34,946 nucleotides of DNA. It comes from Bacilli bacterium. Its GTDB lineage: Bacteria > Bacillota_I > Bacilli_A > ML615J-28 > CAG-313. Below, one piece after another: positions 32,501 through 34,946 of this stretch (the first letter of the stretch is position 1; each line of letters starts with the position of its first letter). The notes under the pieces were generated by a model, which saw only the letters and a list, made by a program, of their open reading frames with translations, made no database searches and had not been told where the DNA came from. Location: NCBI GenBank assembly GCA_900752975.1, contig CAADXH010000034.1, forward strand, positions 1 to 34,946, written 5' to 3'. Position numbers and translations under genes: made by a program.

Positions 32501-34946
32501 TGAATGCAATCGAAATCTATCAAGGTAAAGATGTAGCTGAAATTTCTGTAGATGCACTAGATCAAATCGTTGATAAGTTTGGTCAAATTTATATCTTCAG
32601 AAATTACATCACTAATTGGGCTGCATTCATCATTAACTTTGCATTAGATACAGCAAATATAGGATTTGAAGTAAGATATAAAGCTTCTAATTTTGCAAAT
32701 GTTGATTGGCGCGGCGATAAAGAAAGTATTAAAGAAGCGCTTTCTCAATTAGCATCGGTTGTTACAGAAATATTTACTGTAAGTAAACTTGATGAAAATG
32801 GCAACGTTATATCAGAAGTAGTTATTTCAATCGAACGTATCAAAGAATTTATTGAAAAGGAACAATACTTATCTGAAGGAACGATTCTACCAGTAATAGA
32901 TGATTTAGCAAGTGCTCTATCAAAACTAGTAGGATTAGATGTGATGAACGTATTTATCAATGATTTTGTAAGATTTGGATTAGAACAAGCAGAAACTGCA
33001 AATATCGAAATCTTAAAGAACATTAAAATTGATACATTAAGTTTAAAAGTAGATGAAGTAAGTGTATACCTTACAGCGGCCGATTTAGCAGAAATCGTAT
33101 TACAACTTGGAAAAGTAGTTGAAGCTGCTGTAAACTTTGGAGCAATTAGCTATATTCAAAATAAAGATATTGAAAATCTAGATTTAGCTAAATTAAATCC
33201 AGCATTAGAAGCATTAGCAAACATTGATATTTTTGAAAAACAAGCAGACGCATGGTTATCTTTAGCAGCTAATATCGTATTAGATATGTTAAAAGTAGAC
33301 ATGAACGCAGAAGCAGCTGATTTTGGAGATGTAAATGTTAACAATGCAGTAGAAAAACTAGAAGAAGTATTATCTAATTTACAAAAAGTACTTGCTGATT
33401 TAGACTTAGTAAGTCTAACAGACGTAATGGACTTTACACAAAACTTAGATGTAAATGCACTATTAGATAGAGAAAACATCAAAGATGTAGTGAAAGATCT
33501 AGTAGCAGCAGTTGAACCAATATTTGATATTGAAGTACTACAAACTGTATTAGGTAAAATTGCAAGAGTTGGTTTAGAATATGTTCCTAGTGAATATGAT
33601 TTAGACTTCTTAAGAAAAGCAATTGATAACAAAGAATTAACAGGTGTAGATTTAGCTAACGATATTAAGACAATCTTTAGAATAGTTAAAATGGCAGTTG
33701 ACAAAGACGCTATTGAAATCTATAAAGCAGTTGTTAATAATAACTTAGACTTTGAATTACCATTACATGTAATTGTTGACATTATCAGTGAAATTGAACA
33801 ATTAAATGTTCTAAAATTTAATTATTCTGAATGGGCAGTTCTAGTATCTAATGTTGTAACTAAGATGATGAATATTGATCGAGAAGTTACAGTTAATGAT
33901 TTCGAATATATGGATGATGCTTTATGGGCAGCTGACTTTGAAACATTAAGACAAATTGTTAGAGATATTGATACTCTAATTAAAGAAAATAACTTAGGTA
34001 CAGTTCAACAAATTCTTGATTTTGTTAATAACCAAACATTCTTAAATGAAAAACAAACATACCTAACATCAACTAATGCATATGCAATAATTGATATTAT
34101 TGAAAACGTATTTAGCTTTAACGTACTTGATCCAATTCTAACTAAGGTTGCATCATACGCTTTAACTACATATGTTGTTGGCAACAGTAATTTACCAGAT
34201 TTTGAATTTGTACGTGATGCAATTCAAAGCAAAAATTATGTTGGTAAAGACATGAAAGATGATGTTAAATTATTATTATCAGTAGTAAGAAAAGTTGTTG
34301 AATTTGGAGCACTTGATTATTACTGCAACAATAGTATTGAAAACATTAATCTAGAACTTATTGCTGAAGCAATTGAATCTTTAGAAAACTTAAAGGTTTA
34401 TAATATTTCTAAACAAGAATGGTTAACACTTGGCTTCAATGAAGTATTCAAGATGTTACAAATTGATGATCGTATTGATACTATTAGTCAAGAACAAGCA
34501 GAAGGTTTATTTACTTCACTTGCTCAAATAGTAAGAGATATAGATAATGTTTTATATGATTTACATTTAGAATCAACTGATGATATAAAGGAATTTGTCA
34601 GTGAAAGTAAATATACAAACTTCGATATATACAATCAAGAAATTTTAGAAGGTATCGTTAAAACACTATCAGATATAGTGAACATTCCAGCATTAGAGCC
34701 AGTGATAGCACAAATGGCTAAATGGGGAATTAGTAAACTAAATATAGAGGGACTAGAATTCTTAAGTGATGCATTCTCTAACAATATGTTTGATGGAGAA
34801 GACCTAGTATCAGATTTAAGAAATGTAGTAAGAATCTTAAATGATTTAGTACAATTTGGTATAGCAGATATCATAACAGATACAAGACTAGAAGAAATCA
34901 AGACTGAAGAATTAGTAGACATCGTAGCAGCAATAGAAGACTTAAA
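26596..34946 (+). CDS. Giant CvpA-like membrane-anchored helical repeat protein (partial, runs off the window)
   Basis: A single frame stays open from the ATG at 26596 to the last base: at least 2783 residues and no stop. AGAGGTGA precedes the ATG. Four hydrophobic helices lie at about residues 5-28, 36-52, 115-150 and 214-242. Basic loops LKRELK (30-35) and RGVKRGKARRR (150-160), plus PPKKKTKKR (205-213), mark the cytosolic side. The fourth helix starts KRLWGAVVGALK, resembling the CvpA RLxGxxxG motif, and about 2540 residues should lie outside. These are helical, acidic and almost cysteine-free. From residue 973, a ~185-212 residue module recurs at least ten times, keyed by L-T-G-E-Q-L-A-x-D-I. 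Several W-centred motifs ([ND]W-x-x-D) match those in the preceding giant protein, so the two are paralogues. Adhesin, spacer or cell-cell tether are all guesses. Function unknown. Confidence 0.88.
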   Translation, partial: MDFNQILLFAGLGLLALVILFALWGFLAGLKRELKCTVVFLVLLVLAWLVFGNSGILLNMGGSVSGALRNMLGMEAKDATVWDTIIEYLKSMKGLNLAPLLENGKETYNLIYNISSAVVTFVLLLVSTLAVVIITPIIRLITHIIGLIIRGVKRGKARRRAKAGITCTEANSEPRDKEAEDAVLILQGAERANSVVVTLSENELPPKKKTKKRLWGAVVGALKCVFLLIVLFAPISGIYSILKTASPETRGLISDLVDGNDAEESVSSSGGMTDTIFEFIDDYGKSGLGKFMEGSSYFFGNSFSTLFFDSMANITTEKQYIRLREELIVYIKAVNELNGNIEVGTWTDEEVARALDQLKDSKLFPEFMPVAIEYASEMKPIKDALNNANQFANFLKLRDIDWDSDIETILDALKEAYKLGLFPLNELNYLTLDANILANVLGTLGETEFINNAFPIIIKTAIKLESVEKLIGEYNKKLNIDDVNWGSDLVALANIYGLFQKYGYTELDQITSGEMKELVSHIVVDKFQTTVDILNKVVEMALFNRVVIPVGQAGLDHFLNSDDSEFKDFSNIVKLTSLTEKQWKEDFKSIVEIGKLAISELNALSLDPKEMDLSSDNAITAMKEMVQKLFTLNILGDDQTKNDLLIAAFKKFNLFNEEDLFYHEYGTDNIKSILDQVNWEDEEVDGKLNIGEIHTIQNLIDLFGKLVKLDSVDIKNFNVDVNALLEDEEAIDILVGMLEELVDSELTMQLLTPAVNKYVLPITDEYDDDDLIKDIFNEIGPGTAVEEIIKIVQAFKSAQNLGLFKVSKDGLSALEYQKVDDIKNIINTIFDSKLFEGYEGRIIRIILKATKLLDVEKGLLNDIDYTGEKEILIGFIDEVTPILTDENFKLTDENGNLYIDKDYILQPDNFKHIMKGLEIIIGTYQINEDGSFTEQGGSNLIVTLLPNIYDRYGKDLVPSDFTELVDLLDIDNLTGEQLAKDIRRFVFIAGQLVEMDIQTLLVGGSITYTDKLQNIYNIIDALLSIEMIKPKDDEIFAWVVNYVGTKLEGTIKLDKVTPEQFKDIKWLDEGVVAKAVVKEIIEFLKDNNLTSTSELQKFIEDQKFLSDDFITDVNANAIINILQELLKLKTLECLSPIFFQAIVNQLAESGTIDNFWNGELSGEQLIDDLNSLLEIAKKAVDELKVVDLWKDDFKSTIELPKANIVNEIIDILFEMNLVKGYESKLLEFALAKVLPTDFPAKADELGLDEIADWNNEAAMIKAIITNVLDIAKNSGIATYKDIFDLDLSNTDVLKGYANATNTNSIANIIDAVATSKLVEKIASPAFSYVLDKATGSLEMNLEFLKDITGEELVSDFARLSTILRSAVEHKDVFDLLYPDTLTYDEVRVAEICEIVKTALTELGHFNLLNKHVDELLSTVINYAITQVGLEDLSVSVEDFSNVDLSSDMTHLVNIIDIAYNMLVGAIENESYNYPITLKQTLDYIDTVMDDATILLEDNNVTSVADILKEVAEIGIVKAILPVVVNYGVDKVVEMGYDISFVKNVQLSSEQLANDIICLANAIIDLVNLHAIDIYKNKVVEVNDFDVNDLKKLVDHLSQMNIFSQIKTDWAAFIVNFALDTANIGFEKRYTAADFATVNWHADKENVKEALVSLVNATQKLFSDGISIDNIQSFIEKEKYLQDGVINDTVIDYVFDALSNIVSMTVIDVILPDAMRFGLQKVVDLNIEILKNINIDVDNLKIDELDLQGLTASDLGDAFKFLGVVAKAAVNFGAIEYVRTEDIANIDLLTLLPIFEALKTETGQAQVGKYINGVLATAANIVLDMLNTEADASAKDFGEVDVENAAEQLSNIITALDTILKEASTALPEIKRLSGILNLDFANIDIKSVVTSEMARAAVDAIQALFNIKVLQTVLPKIVKVGLSLVESKIPADLDLSFLLDDLKNEAILGEQLASDIKTIGEIIKAVIDLNAIEIYQGKDVAEISVDALDQIVDKFGQIYIFRNYITNWAAFIINFALDTANIGFEVRYKASNFANVDWRGDKESIKEALSQLASVVTEIFTVSKLDENGNVISEVVISIERIKEFIEKEQYLSEGTILPVIDDLASALSKLVGLDVMNVFINDFVRFGLEQAETANIEILKNIKIDTLSLKVDEVSVYLTAADLAEIVLQLGKVVEAAVNFGAISYIQNKDIENLDLAKLNPALEALANIDIFEKQADAWLSLAANIVLDMLKVDMNAEAADFGDVNVNNAVEKLEEVLSNLQKVLADLDLVSLTDVMDFTQNLDVNALLDRENIKDVVKDLVAAVEPIFDIEVLQTVLGKIARVGLEYVPSEYDLDFLRKAIDNKELTGVDLANDIKTIFRIVKMAVDKDAIEIYKAVVNNNLDFELPLHVIVDIISEIEQLNVLKFNYSEWAVLVSNVVTKMMNIDREVTVNDFEYMDDALWAADFETLRQIVRDIDTLIKENNLGTVQQILDFVNNQTFLNEKQTYLTSTNAYAIIDIIENVFSFNVLDPILTKVASYALTTYVVGNSNLPDFEFVRDAIQSKNYVGKDMKDDVKLLLSVVRKVVEFGALDYYCNNSIENINLELIAEAIESLENLKVYNISKQEWLTLGFNEVFKMLQIDDRIDTISQEQAEGLFTSLAQIVRDIDNVLYDLHLESTDDIKEFVSESKYTNFDIYNQEILEGIVKTLSDIVNIPALEPVIAQMAKWGISKLNIEGLEFLSDAFSNNMFDGEDLVSDLRNVVRILNDLVQFGIADIITDTRLEEIKTEELVDIVAAIEDL
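29512..34946 (+). repeat. Ten or more tandem ~200-residue modules in the second giant gene
   Basis: The motif L-T-G-E-Q-L-A-x-D-I or a close variant starts at 29512, 30073, 30634, 31231, 31840, 32434, 33070, 33637, 34237 and 34789. Spacings are 561, 561, 597, 609, 594, 636, 567, 600 and 552 bases (184-212 codons), all whole codons. It is followed in most copies by a helix and a D/E-I-Y or E-Y-x motif about 27 residues on. Possible earlier, more diverged copies begin near 28327 (LTEKQWKEDF) and 28897 (DDDLIKDIF). Confidence 0.8.
31231..33636 (+). repeat. Two-module higher-order repeat (~400 residues)
   Basis: Stretches 31231-32433 and 32434-33636 are two copies of a two-module unit. NFALDTANIGFE occurs in both, its F codons at 31441 and 32638, 1197 bases apart. 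AANIVLDML occurs in both, its N codons at 32050 and 33271, 1221 bases apart. AAVNFGAI also occurs in both. The DNA is clearly similar at these points, pointing to a fairly recent duplication of a module pair. Confidence 0.75.

Noticed and set aside
26571..34922. Many short minus-strand open frames in the last 8 kb
   Set aside because: They are antisense to the single long plus-strand frame, and their similarity to one another only reflects the repeats of that gene.
29512..34946. Regular repeats considered as a CRISPR array or satellite DNA
   Set aside because: The repeat unit is about 550-640 bases, always a whole number of codons, conserved as protein rather than as short identical DNA, and lies in an open frame.

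Overview
The window is about 35 kb of very AT-rich bacterial DNA with Firmicutes-type gene content and signals: AGGAGG-like ribosome binding sites, short -10/-35 promoters and many intrinsic terminators. TGA is a normal stop here. It ends the M42 peptidase, and it closes yabP and cysK inside ATGA overlaps with the next gene, so the Mycoplasma code (TGA = Trp) is not in use. The tilS-ftsH-rqcP cluster, Hsp33, YabP/YabQ, BspA-type leucine-rich repeats and DUF4097-type proteins together suggest an uncultured, host-associated member of Bacilli near the Mollicutes or Erysipelotrichia (RF39-like). That placement is inference.

1-10.6 kb is mainly housekeeping. It holds tilS-ftsH-rqcP (overlapping operon), maf, a minus-strand hslO-M42 peptidase pair, an unknown acidic protein, a lone AAA_14/DUF4143 ATPase, lysS, and a yabP-yabQ pair normally tied to endospore formation. 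10.7-11.5 kb holds tRNA-Tyr and tRNA-Gln, then a decayed DUF6273-type surface-protein fragment. 11.6-13.2 kb is a cysK-cysE pair for cysteine synthesis from serine.

13.3-34.9 kb is dominated by envelope and surface proteins. There is a HAAS/DUF1700 + DUF4097 membrane protein and a 1236-residue BspA-like leucine-rich repeat protein. These are followed by a minus-strand aspA-dppA (M55) pair, then murA on the plus strand.

The most unusual part is two adjacent giant genes, 22887-26342 (1151 aa) and 26596 to beyond the window end (more than 2783 aa with no stop). Both start with a four-helix membrane region resembling CvpA. Both continue as very long, probably extracellular, helical repeat proteins sharing a tryptophan-centred motif. 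In the second, modules of about 185-212 residues recur at least ten times and alternate between two subtypes. I know of no described system with this architecture, and it is the best candidate for something new in the window.
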